Assembly (NCBI GenBank): GCA_003222245.1
Contig: QHVH01000014.1
Span: forward strand, 62,001 to 126,000
Length of the DNA stretch: 64,000 nucleotides
Direction of reading: 5' to 3'
Origin: Blastocatellia bacterium AA13
GTDB lineage: Bacteria; Acidobacteriota; Blastocatellia; UBA7656
Shown: positions 54,602 through 63,074 of the stretch, piece by piece
Layout of the letters: each line of letters opens with the position of its first letter
Numbering within the stretch: the stretch's first letter is position 1
Translations under genes and position numbers: made by a program
Notes under the pieces: generated by a model
What the model was told of the DNA's origin: nothing
The model's input: the letters and a program-made list of their open reading frames with translations, nothing else
Databases searched by the model: none

Positions 54602-55531
54602 ATGAAGAAGCTTCTTTTGTTCTTGATGGGCGCGTGCCTGATCTCGACCGCATTGGCGCAGAAGCCCACTGCGATCAACACGGGCCAGGGGAAGGTCTAC
54701 ACAATTGACGGGTGGCCAACCCGGCTGGCGGCCGACCCGAATACTCTGTTGTTCTATCAACTTCGCCCCGAGCTTGTAGCCGAAGGGGTGAATTCGCTGA
54801 TGTTCATTGTTCACGAAGACGGCGCGATATACATGGTGGAGCGAGTCGCCCTCGATCCATCCGATGAAGGCATAAGGCCGTCGGCGCCGTTTCTTTCCGC
54901 GGATCCCGTTCTCGCGGCGGACTTCCTGGAAGCGGCGAAGAAGCCCTCTCATCACTTCCGCCTAATGATCCGCGCGAATGGCCGCGTGATCCGCGACTTT
55001 CCGTTCGAAGAATTTCTCAGCTATAACTCGCGCCTGAAGAGCGAGGCGTCGTTTCACCCGGTTCACGTGACGACTCGCATGATGCTGTTGAAGCGGCCGC
55101 ATGAGAAACGGAAGGGGCCGTCGGGATTCGAACCTCAGGATTTGACGTGCACTCAGGAATGCGACGTTCAGTATGAGGCGTGTGCAGAAGAGGCGTGCGG
55201 CGATCCCCACAGCATCTGCGGACCTTGCCTGGACGCCTGGAACGCTTGCCGCGACGCGTGTCCGCCTCCTCCCATGCCCTGCCCAACAACGGACCCGCCC
55301 ACGACTCAGGGCCCGTACCTATTTTCGTGCACGAGTGTGGGAGGCTCCTCCTGTCAGTGGAGCTATTCTTACTCGTCGAACACGTATCAGTTCTACGGCT
55401 ACTGCACGACGGTGACCTACACAACCACGGTTACACACAACTGTAACGAGACTACGACGTCATCGGTCGATACGAGCTACTCCAACACTCCTACCGGCTG
55501 GATCGACACCGGCGAGTGGTGCCAGTTCTAA
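54602..55531 (+). CDS. secreted Cys-rich protein of unknown function
   Basis: A 309-residue protein with a signal peptide (MKKLLLFLMGACLISTALA, cut before QK) and AGGAGG upstream. Residues 20-170 form a globular region (NSLMFIVHEDGAIYMVER). Residues 180-225 are Cys-rich, with the spacing of a small disulfide domain (CTQECDVQYEACAEEACG, CGPCLDAWNACRDACPPPP). The remainder is Ser/Thr/Tyr-rich, beta-like, with further Cys pairs. It is probably extracellular or surface-bound. No family recognised and no operon partner. Confidence 0.8.
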   Translation: MKKLLLFLMGACLISTALAQKPTAINTGQGKVYTIDGWPTRLAADPNTLLFYQLRPELVAEGVNSLMFIVHEDGAIYMVERVALDPSDEGIRPSAPFLSADPVLAADFLEAAKKPSHHFRLMIRANGRVIRDFPFEEFLSYNSRLKSEASFHPVHVTTRMMLLKRPHEKRKGPSGFEPQDLTCTQECDVQYEACAEEACGDPHSICGPCLDAWNACRDACPPPPMPCPTTDPPTTQGPYLFSCTSVGGSSCQWSYSYSSNTYQFYGYCTTVTYTTTVTHNCNETTTSSVDTSYSNTPTGWIDTGEWCQF

Positions 55532-55578
55532 GCTGGCTCACATAGCCCAATACCGACCACGGATGTAAGAAGGTTTCG

Positions 55579-55603
55579 ACGGAGCGGCTTGAGCCCGCTC
55601 CGT
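55579..55603. terminator. hairpin downstream of the secreted Cys-rich gene
   Basis: ACGGAGCGG and CCGCTCCGT form a 9-bp stem with a 7-base loop, 48 bp after the stop. No T-tract follows, so it could be a Rho-independent-like pause site or another dispersed repeat. Confidence 0.35.
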
Positions 55604-55829
55604 TGAAAACCAACAGAGGACCTATGACCATTGCCCGCATGTCAGGCCTGGAAGCGATGATAGTCACCGCCCCCTGTTCATACCGAGCACAGTGAGCGCC
55701 ATATTCCGCGCGCTCAAATCGCGAGGCCGGGATCGCCTTCGATGACGCGTTGCTCCAACCGCGGACGCTCTCCTTTGCGCCAGAGCCGGGCGCGATGAGA
55801 AACGCGATAACGAAGCGGACCGCACCTGA

Positions 55830-56397
55830 AGAGACTGCCACCCCAGCCAACTGAATTCGTGGTTATCCCGCATGGCGACAAACGGCCAGCGCGCTCGGGC
55901 GTCCTGGAGATTAGGGTCGTGGAGATAAGCGCGATAGACCGCTCTGTAATCGTCGCGCGTAGTCGGAATGTGAAAGTCGGAGATCTTCTCACCGCTCTTG
56001 TAACGGACTATGTCGCGAAGGCGGCGGTCGTACATACCCTGAGGCCGGTCTTCCGGATACCAGACAATCTCGTATATGAAATCGCCCAGGTGGAGAACAA
56101 ACCAGAGCGGCTCGGCGGGCTCGGCTCGCTCATCTTCATAGATCATTCGGCGAAAGGCGCTCTGCGCTCCTTGATTCACATTCTGGCAGCTCACGACGCG
56201 AACTTCAGCGACCGAGGATCGCTCTCGTTGGGCGCGGTGATTGTTCTGCCAACGCGGCTTCCAGAGCCTTGTTTATCCGAGAAGCGGTACCAATAAACAC
56301 GCGCGGGTTTCAGTCCTGCAACAAGAACCCGGCAGGTCCAATCAGACTCCGCGGACACCATCACCGGCGTCGAGGCGACGACCTGCCGCCGTAAGCT
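55830..56397 (-). pseudogene. remnant of a PhoD-like alkaline phosphatase
   Basis: Reading the minus strand in two frames recovers consecutive PhoD landmarks: VAGLKPARVYWYRF and GSRVGRTITAP in one frame, then VSCQNVNQGAQSAFRRM, LHLGDFIYEIVWYPEDRP, DFHIPTTRDDYRAVYRAYL and FVAMRDNHEFSWLGWQS in another. A single-base loss near 56190 (GCG-TC-GTGAGC) shifts the frame between FA and VSCQNV. The gene lacks its start and more than half of its C-terminus, which runs into a repeat-like hairpin. PhoD enzymes hydrolyse phosphodiesters and monoesters in the periplasm. This copy cannot be functional. Confidence 0.8.
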
Positions 56398-56479
56398 GTA
56401 GCTCCGGCCTCCACCTTCTCAAGGAGCCTTCTTCCGATCAAGGATGGGGCCGATGGGGCCTTACAGCGAATAAACGTTG

Positions 56480-56835
56480 ACGATGCGGGAGTCGATCTCA
56501 TCCGCGCTAAGGGCCAATCCTGGGAGCGCGCGAATCGATCTGATTGACGCACGGGGTGATCTGATCCGCGCACGCGGCAATTCGCTCGGAGCACAGCTTG
56601 GATTCGGTCCGAAAACGAATCGGTCCTGCAAGCGCGTGAGTGGATCCGATCGTCCATTGTCTCGACTCGGCGGACGCGGGAGTCGATCTCGCGGACAGAA
56701 GACTCGATCCGACAGGCGATTCTCTCGATTCGATCGAGCATCGTCTCAATCTTGCGGGCAAAGGACTCAATCTTTGCCGGCTCCGGAGTCGACCTTGCAT
56801 GCAAATGACTCAATTCTACAGAGCATTGTCTCAAG
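56480..56835. repeat. degenerate 21-bp repeat tract encoding heptads on the minus strand
   Basis: About a dozen units of about 21 bp with the common word ACTCGATCT or ACTCAATCT. On the minus strand one frame (56361-56834, 157 codons) translates to heptads IESFARK, IETMLDR, IERIACR, IESSVRE, IDSRVRR, VETMDDR, IHSRACR, an I-E/D-x-x-x-R/x pattern like a coiled coil. No convincing ribosome site. It may be a minisatellite or a decayed coiled-coil gene. Confidence 0.6.
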
Positions 56836-56894
56836 CTAACCGTCTCAGCAATGATCTTCGATGGCCTTGGGCATGCGGAGGGTCTTCGAGCGGT

Positions 56895-57107
56895 CTAATT
56901 CGACGGGCGCGATTGGCGTTGCTTGATTCGCTTTTTTCGAGCCGCCGCATCTTGTTTCGTCAGATCAACGATCTTATTGTTCTGCATAACGTAAACCGGT
57001 GTTCCTGTTGCGGCGCCGAGTTCTCGGGCGCGACGTGCCGCTCTGCGCAAAGCTCTTAATGTGTCTTCCGCTTCCGGATCCGTCGTGGCGGTCGAGCGTC
57101 GGCTCAT
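56895..57107 (-). CDS. small basic protein paired with zeta-like kinase, putative antitoxin
   Basis: A 70-residue protein with an Arg/Ala-rich helix (DTLRALRRAARRARELG), a short strand segment (GTPVYVMQNNKIVDL) and a basic tail. Its ATG overlaps the stop of the restored zeta-like reading frame as ATGA, the usual sign of translational coupling. Small proteins of this shape accompany COG4185 zeta-like kinases in many genomes. An antitoxin or modulator role is inferred from that pairing and not shown. It is too short for catalytic function. Confidence 0.7.
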   Translation of the reverse strand: MSRRSTATTDPEAEDTLRALRRAARRARELGAATGTPVYVMQNNKIVDLTKQDAAARKKRIKQRQSRPSN

Positions 57108-57126
57108 TGATTGCCTCCCACTGATA

Positions 57127-57627
57127 TTAGCTGCGGTGTAACGTTCGAATTATCGTACCACTCCATCGATCGACCAAGTGAAAATAGAGGTCTCGGAAGT
57201 TGCGCAAGCTGGCGTCGAAGCGCCGCCGAATGACGGATTCAGGAATGCCGTGTCCCCCTTGAGCCACTCTTGCGGCCACGCGAGCCACCGCCAGGTCGGG
57301 TGTTGGGAGATTGAGGAATACCAATTTGACGTAGTAGCCCGTGGTCCGCCACTCGGATATCAATCGTGCGTAGCCGCGGCCGCTCAATGTTGTCTCAAAT
57401 GCGAAGCTGCTTTCGCCGCGGACCCGGCTACGGATTTCGGCCAGCATAAGCCGTCCGGCCCGAAAGGCGGCGCGATCCGGTGCGAACGGAGAAAGACCAG
57501 CGGCAATCAGATCCGCGTTTATGAAGTCCGCGCAGTCGGCCTCACGGAGCAGGTATTCACGCGCAAATGTGGTCTTTCCTGCTCCGTTCGGTCCGGCAAT
57601 CATGATGATGCGTTTGTTGCTCGACAT
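57127..57627 (-). CDS. zeta-toxin-like P-loop kinase (COG4185), 3' end frameshifted
   Basis: A 166-residue protein as read. The Walker A motif is IMIAGPNGAGKTTFA, then FINADLIAAGLSP, SSFAFETTLSGRG and the Arg-rich lid GIPESVIRRRFDAS. COG4185 proteins phosphorylate small molecules, like zeta toxins acting on UDP-sugars. The normal family ending W-YDNS..P..I is missing in frame but found one base out of phase: after DRW the shifted frame reads WYDNSNVTPQLISVGGNQ and stops at 57104, overlapping the next ATG. So a one-base indel near 57140 truncates the last 20 residues. It could be a sequencing error or a recent inactivation. Confidence 0.85.
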   Translation of the reverse strand: MSSNKRIIMIAGPNGAGKTTFAREYLLREADCADFINADLIAAGLSPFAPDRAAFRAGRLMLAEIRSRVRGESSFAFETTLSGRGYARLISEWRTTGYYVKLVFLNLPTPDLAVARVAARVAQGGHGIPESVIRRRFDASLRNFRDLYFHLVDRWSGTIIRTLHRS

Positions 57628-57767
57628 GACCGTCCTTTAGGCTGAGGCTTTGGTGAGAGCTTTCTCGCTCTACTTCCGGGTGCTTGAACCTTAGAACCCC
57701 GAAAGGACTTCGGGCCTCGCGAATACCATTCTCGTCATGCCCGGCGCGAGATGCCCGGCGCGAGCGA

Positions 57768-59855
57768 TTAGCGCGCTCCCTTTGACGGAGTGGCCGCTGC
57801 TGCATCAGGAGTCTTCTTCAAATATTTGTCGTACCAGGCCAGATAATGCTCATAACGATCACGCACGTAGCTGGGCCGTTGGATGCCATGCTTCTCCTCA
57901 GGATAGATCACCAGTTGTGTGTCAATACCCAGGCTGCGCAGAGCCTGATACATCTGCTGACCGCCTTGAACCGGCACGTTGAAGTCACGCTCACCGCACA
58001 AAAATAGAGTAGGCGTCTTGATGCGATCGGCGTGCAGGAACGGATAGGAAATCTTCTGATAGGTCTCCCATGACTTCGCCTTCCATGGCGGTCCAATTTC
58101 GTAATCATATTGAATGATGTATTGATCGGCGCCGTAAAAAGACACCGTAAACGCCGTGCCCGCGCCGCTCGTTGCTGCCTTGAAGCGAGTGTCACTCGCA
58201 ATCATGTAATCCGTCAAAATGCCTCCGTAACTCCAACCGCCGACACCCAGACGGTCAGGATCGGCTACACCCATTTTGATGACGTGATCAACACCGGCCT
58301 CCAAGTCCTCGACTTCATAGTGTCCCCAGTCAGCAAAAATCGCGTGTGAGTATTTCATTCCGCGCCCCGCGCTGCCTCGATAATTCACCGCAAGGACCGC
58401 ATAACCGTTCGCCGCGAATAATTGGCGTTCGACGCTGAATGAATGTTGCTCCTGTGCATTCGGCCCGCCGTGGATGCGTAACAACAGCGGAACTCTGGAG
58501 CCCTTCACGTAGCCGACCGGATAGGTCAACAAGCCATGCACCTCCGTGCCGTCTTTGCTCTTGAAGTCGACCTCTTCGGTTTGACCGAGGTCCAGTTCGG
58601 CAAGCAACGCGTCGTTGTGATGGGTCAACTGCTCGAACTTCAGCAGGCCGCCCGATACGCTTGCGGTGTAAAGCTCGTTGGGATGTGTGTCGTCACCCGA
58701 GACTGCCACCGCGCACGTTCCCGCGCTATGCCGCTGCCCGAGAACGATCGGCTTTGCGGTAATCGCCGCGGCACTGCCGGCCTCGAGTGGAATCCGCGCG
58801 CCGTATACCGACCTGTCATCGGTGACCGTGGCGAAGATCGTTTTGCTGTTATCGCTCCAACGCGGCGCCGAAACGCCGCGATCCAGATCCTCGCTTGCTT
58901 TCACGCGCGCGGCGGGCAGCGACCCGTCGCTGGGGACTATCGTCAGATGGTCCTGGTTATAGGCATCCCACTTCTTTTCTTCGCCTTCAATGAACGCGAT
59001 CCATTTCCCGTCGGGGCTCCATTCCGGACGCGAGGGCGTTACGTTGATTCCCTTCGTCAACGGCTTTTCGGTCGCGCTTGCTTTGGCTTCGGCGATGAAC
59101 AACTGGCCTTCAGGCTCACGATCCGGATCTGGAGCGTGATTGCTAATGAACGTGAGGCGGGTTCCATCCGGCGACCACGCGGGCGATGATTCGTCCCAGT
59201 TGCCCGTGGTCAATCGCTGTGTCTTTTTCGCGGCGATGTCGAACAGGTAAATATAGCTGTGGCGGCCCGACAACAAATAGCCCTGCTCGTCTTCCTTGTA
59301 CTTGTAGCGATCGATCACGATGGGCTTCGGCGGTTTTGGTTTGGCGCCCGCCTCCTTTGCCTCCGCGGCGGCATCAGCTTCCGGATCGGGGTCGCCGACA
59401 ACGAGCGCAAGGCGCGTTGAGTCGGGAGACCATTCGTAGCTCTGCAATTGTCCCTTCACATCGGTCAACTGGGCCGCTTCACCGCCGTTGCGATCGAGCA
59501 GCCAAACCTGATTGCGCTTCAGGGGGCCGGGACGAGACGAAGTGAATGCGAGATATTTGCCGTCCGGACTCCAGCGCGGCATGGTCTCGCTCTCCTGGCT
59601 CGCCGTCATCTGATGATCGACCTTGCCATCGCAACTGATCATCCAGATATGCGTGTTGCTTTTGTCCTCTTTGACATCGATCTCCGATACGACGTAGGCG
59701 ACCCATCGACCATCCGGTGAAACTTGCGGGTCCTTCACCTCATGCAAACGCGGCAGGTCGTCGAGCTTGAGGGGACGCCTGGCAGTCTGCGCCGGCAGCG
59801 TAGTCGTCAAAGCCAAAACCAAAAAAAGAGCCTGGTATAGTCGAGAAGTAGACAT
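57768..59855 (-). CDS. secreted S9-family peptidase (prolyl oligopeptidase/acylaminoacyl-peptidase-like)
   Basis: A 695-residue protein from ATG 59855 (AGGAG upstream). It has a signal peptide (LYQALFLVLALTTTLPAQ), then a seven-bladed beta-propeller region of WD-like blades (PQVSPDGRWVAYV, PRWSPDGKYLAFTS, PAWSPDGTRLTFIS), and a C-terminal hydrolase domain: LLRIHGGPNAQ, nucleophile GVGGWSYGG, acid CGERDFNVP and His EEKHGIQ. The family cleaves short peptides by exopeptidase action. An earlier start at 59963 adds 36 residues without a signal peptide pattern. It is probably periplasmic or extracellular in peptide scavenging. Confidence 0.93.
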   Translation of the reverse strand: MSTSRLYQALFLVLALTTTLPAQTARRPLKLDDLPRLHEVKDPQVSPDGRWVAYVVSEIDVKEDKSNTHIWMISCDGKVDHQMTASQESETMPRWSPDGKYLAFTSSRPGPLKRNQVWLLDRNGGEAAQLTDVKGQLQSYEWSPDSTRLALVVGDPDPEADAAAEAKEAGAKPKPPKPIVIDRYKYKEDEQGYLLSGRHSYIYLFDIAAKKTQRLTTGNWDESSPAWSPDGTRLTFISNHAPDPDREPEGQLFIAEAKASATEKPLTKGINVTPSRPEWSPDGKWIAFIEGEEKKWDAYNQDHLTIVPSDGSLPAARVKASEDLDRGVSAPRWSDNSKTIFATVTDDRSVYGARIPLEAGSAAAITAKPIVLGQRHSAGTCAVAVSGDDTHPNELYTASVSGGLLKFEQLTHHNDALLAELDLGQTEEVDFKSKDGTEVHGLLTYPVGYVKGSRVPLLLRIHGGPNAQEQHSFSVERQLFAANGYAVLAVNYRGSAGRGMKYSHAIFADWGHYEVEDLEAGVDHVIKMGVADPDRLGVGGWSYGGILTDYMIASDTRFKAATSGAGTAFTVSFYGADQYIIQYDYEIGPPWKAKSWETYQKISYPFLHADRIKTPTLFLCGERDFNVPVQGGQQMYQALRSLGIDTQLVIYPEEKHGIQRPSYVRDRYEHYLAWYDKYLKKTPDAAAATPSKGAR

Positions 59856-60758
59856 GCTTTGATCTCCTGAAGGATTTAACTTCATTCTTATGCGAGCGGC
59901 GAAGCATTTTGCGCAGGTGCATTGTAGAGTCGAAGACTGAAAAGCGGAAGCGTTGCAGGACATCTTCGCGCCGGTTAGAAATTACGAGTGCAATTCCAGA
60001 GCGGCGCAATTGAATTTGACTGGATTTGGGATTGAAGGAAATATCTCGAGCCGTGAGATCTTCAAAGACCAGCCCCATGGCGATTATCAGCCACGCAGGT
60101 TGGCGTACTCGCCTACCTTGGGAATCGCGCGCAATTGTCCCAACCCCGAAGAGGTTGCACACAGCTAATGCACAATCGACGCGTCTTTGTGCGAGCTTGG
60201 CATATCGCATTGCGAGGAGCTGCAACCCCTTCAGGTTGGGGCATCACGTCCACGCATGAGGGTAGCCGACTACGGCAATCGCTGGGCTGGAGGCCACAAC
60301 CCGTTGGGGGTTCCCGACTATGGGGGGTGACGCGTGGGACCGAAGTAACAAGGGGTGAAGAGGTGTTGAAACCCCGTTGGTGTTGGAACCGCCACGGCGA
60401 CTATGGAGGGATTCGTGCAGAGGGGATCTTTTCTTTCACTGCTGGATCAGAATCACGTATTCGGCAACTTGTTGTTGTAGCCCCTAGAGTTTCAGCGTGT
60501 ACCTACTCTGACTCATCAGCGTCCGATTAAGCATCACGCTCAACTCGGCGGCCTGATCCGGTTTGAGCCCTTCCATCCGCGCCACGGAACGCCCGAAACG
60601 ATCCACAACCCTGAGTTGTTACCGATCGGAGGCGTGAGATCGAACAGGTCACTCAGCGACGGAGAATTGTTTGGACAACAGCTTTGTGGCTTGTGTTTGC
60701 GCGGTCACTGCCAACGCAAGCCGCTAAGAGTCCAGCGTTGTGCGTTATATGACACGCT
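59856..60758. other. 0.9-kb repeat-bearing intergenic region without a gene
   Basis: Four versions of the CAACCCC..GGGGTTG hairpin word lie here (60141-60157, 60223-60238, 60297-60312 and about 60369-60385), with GGTTGGCGTACTCGCCTACC and AATCGACGCG words shared with 942-1060. The 131-codon plus frame across it is repeat translation. No other structure found between 60530 and 60758. Confidence 0.55.
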
Positions 60759-61637
60759 CTAGACCAGATTCAGTATCGCCTCCGTGTACTTTTCGGAACC
60801 GATCAGGTTCGGATGGCCTGCGGAAGCGATGTAACACGTAGCGCGGTCCAGCGGATTGCTGTGAAATGCGTCGCAGGCAATATGACGCTGCCTGGCTAAA
60901 GGATCTTCCGGTACCAACTGAAAGCCTTTGAGGTGTACCTCAAATAGCCATGGTTCGGACGCAAACATAGCATTCTCGTCTTCGAATGGAACTTCGGCGA
61001 ACCGAATCCTGGTCGATCCCGCGTCGCCGATCGCCAGTTGTAATTGCGTGCTTGACTCGCGCCAGAATACCTGCGCGTTCTCGACCACCCGATTCAGAAT
61101 CAATTCCCGTTGCACTGCAAACTCAACTTCGTGCGGCACTAGTATCAGATGACCTCTCAGGTATTGTGCAATCTTCGTGAAGTCAGACGCGGGACTGAAG
61201 ATCGGGAAATAGCTTGTCACGATAATAGGCACAGCAGAATTGGGGAATCGCCTGAGCGTTTCTACCAACAGCCCAGCCATTGACCGACGGCAATATCTGC
61301 GGACCCGTCTCTTCAGCGCGTCCACGGTCGTCAACGGGCTTATGATAGCCTGAACCGTGACGTCATTGATTCCTCCGTTGATGAGAATCAGACCGGCCGA
61401 TGCGGGATCGCCGCTGTAGTTTCTTATCTGTTGCAGGGTGGTGGGACAGGCAAACGGGACTTCACCATCGGTCGAGCCTTCGCAGCCTTCATCGATTCCT
61501 ATCCTTGCGCCCGAATGAGCCTCCATCCGCAGTTCCAGACCAAGCCTGTCTGCTACTCGGTGCGCGAACTTGTCAGCGGTATTCAGTCCTTGCCCCCAAT
61601 GAACGGAGTCACCAAAGTTGGCCAAGTTATTAGACAT
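60759..61637 (-). CDS. SGNH/GDSL hydrolase-like protein
   Basis: A 292-residue protein. Block I is FGDSVHWGQG with the catalytic Ser, block III is LILINGGINDVT (Asn), and block V is SAGHPNLIGSEKY (His of the D/xxH type). It lacks a signal peptide. The family hydrolyses esters of lipids, glycans or acyl groups; the substrate is not evident. It follows a 326-residue partner gene by 80 bp in the same direction. ATG 61637 has GAGGGA upstream. Confidence 0.85.
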   Translation of the reverse strand: MSNNLANFGDSVHWGQGLNTADKFAHRVADRLGLELRMEAHSGARIGIDEGCEGSTDGEVPFACPTTLQQIRNYSGDPASAGLILINGGINDVTVQAIISPLTTVDALKRRVRRYCRRSMAGLLVETLRRFPNSAVPIIVTSYFPIFSPASDFTKIAQYLRGHLILVPHEVEFAVQRELILNRVVENAQVFWRESSTQLQLAIGDAGSTRIRFAEVPFEDENAMFASEPWLFEVHLKGFQLVPEDPLARQRHIACDAFHSNPLDRATCYIASAGHPNLIGSEKYTEAILNLV

Positions 61638-61717
61638 TTTTATTTCCCTCGTGCTTCAGAATGTCGAGTATTTGCACCGCTCGGTTCGTTCAGGGATGGC
61701 CGAGGCATCTAACGCGT

Positions 61718-62698
61718 TCAGACCAGATCATAGCCGAGCGCGACATTACCGTACGCAAGAATCAAGTATTCATGAATGTCTATTGGATGTGTTCCGCCGG
61801 TGATCAAATGTCTAATAAGGTCGGCCAGATGAGCCAACAGTTGGCCGTTCTCATCAATGTCCGCGTCGAGGACCATGACTTCATCCCCATTAGGATCTCG
61901 CGTCGGAGCCATCGTGAGCTGAATATTTGCATGATCCGGTGTGGTCTTGATGCTCTTCATCCGCGATCTATGTACGGTAAACTCGGGAGGCAAGGCGTCC
62001 TGGATTCCTTGAAAGTGATTGTCCGCGGGTGTCGATCTATAACCCGGAAACCGGCGGATATCGTCCTCAATCGTGCCGACCAGCGTTGCCATTTCCGGCC
62101 TAACGAACGCCATGAATCGCTCCCGATCGACAAAAAATATCTGGTTGACGAACGAGAACCATGATGGTGGATTAGTTCCCGTAGTTGGTTCTCTGATTGT
62201 AGTCAATGTGAAGTACAGGTTGAGCAGCGACATTTTGGCGAGAATCGAGTTCTCTCCAGTGAGGCCATCGTAAGCACCCTCCACAAGCAGATCGAAGGGC
62301 CCTTCATCTCTAATGGTTATTCCCGGCGAGGCGCGGAGCACTATTTTGAGTGGGTCGAATTCGCCGGGCAGAGAATCCCAGGGGACGAACACTGGATTCC
62401 ATTTGTCCGGCAGTTTGAGCGCTGTGATTAACTCATTCTTTACTCCGGTAGTCCTAAGGGTAAAGAAACCGGTGTTTGCAGTCCGAAATCTCAAGGGTGC
62501 AACCTCGCCATACAGGTTCGTCTCCTGTGGAAAGGCCGGAAGCGTGAATTGTTTTGCGGGAGGAAACACGAGATCGTCGGATGAGGCTATTAAGCTGTTA
62601 TCGCGCGAACGAAAAAAGCGAACTCTTGTTTGCGGATCGTGCGCTGGCTGATGCGCAGCGTCAAGCAGGTCGATTTCGACGATACCTTCGTTACCCAT
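61718..62698 (-). CDS. 326-residue protein of unknown function, partner of SGNH hydrolase
   Basis: ATG 62698 follows GGAGG at ideal spacing; a start at 62740 has no such site. The first 150 residues contain beta-rich segments (VRFFRSRDNSLIASSDDLVF, GFFTLRTTGVKN) like a carbohydrate- or lipid-binding module. The second half includes VNQIFFVDRERFMAFVRPEM and ends with an Asp/His-rich helical part (LADLIRHLITGGTHPIDIHEY). No catalytic motif, signal peptide or known family. It is probably co-transcribed with the SGNH hydrolase. Confidence 0.75.
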   Translation of the reverse strand: MGNEGIVEIDLLDAAHQPAHDPQTRVRFFRSRDNSLIASSDDLVFPPAKQFTLPAFPQETNLYGEVAPLRFRTANTGFFTLRTTGVKNELITALKLPDKWNPVFVPWDSLPGEFDPLKIVLRASPGITIRDEGPFDLLVEGAYDGLTGENSILAKMSLLNLYFTLTTIREPTTGTNPPSWFSFVNQIFFVDRERFMAFVRPEMATLVGTIEDDIRRFPGYRSTPADNHFQGIQDALPPEFTVHRSRMKSIKTTPDHANIQLTMAPTRDPNGDEVMVLDADIDENGQLLAHLADLIRHLITGGTHPIDIHEYLILAYGNVALGYDLV

Positions 62699-63074
62699 TC
62701 TTGCCTCCAAGAGCGTTTCAGGGATTTTCCGGGCGTTCAATAATAGAATGATAAAAGGCCCAAAACATTACATGGTTGCGAGACTTGTTTTAATGAGTAT
62801 TCTCAAGAGCCATCAGCGGGAGGGCCAAAATGATTGCGTTTCACTGTGTTTCAGAGGAAGTTTGTCGCAAGCCAAATTCCGCGGGAAAACCATGGCCTTC
62901 GAGTTGCGAAGGAGTATCATCTCCCCCTCGCCTGGAACCGATCCTCGAGTGACATCGTACCAGCAGTGTCTTAATGAACATCTTTAGCAAAAATGCCGCC
63001 GCCTCGGGCCTGTCGAAACGCGGCGCCGCATGCGATTACAATCCGGAACCAAATCTCATCCTTCGAGGTAACGA
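62699..63074. other. divergent intergenic region without a gene
   Basis: Promoters for the 326-residue gene and the S41-type gene should lie here. The plus-strand 79-codon frame at 62748-62987 has no ribosome site or domain. Nothing repeat-like was seen. Confidence 0.5.

Noticed and set aside
60135-60530. 131-codon plus-strand frame
   Set aside because: Translates the CAACCCC/GGGGTTG repeat tract; no domain and no ribosome site.
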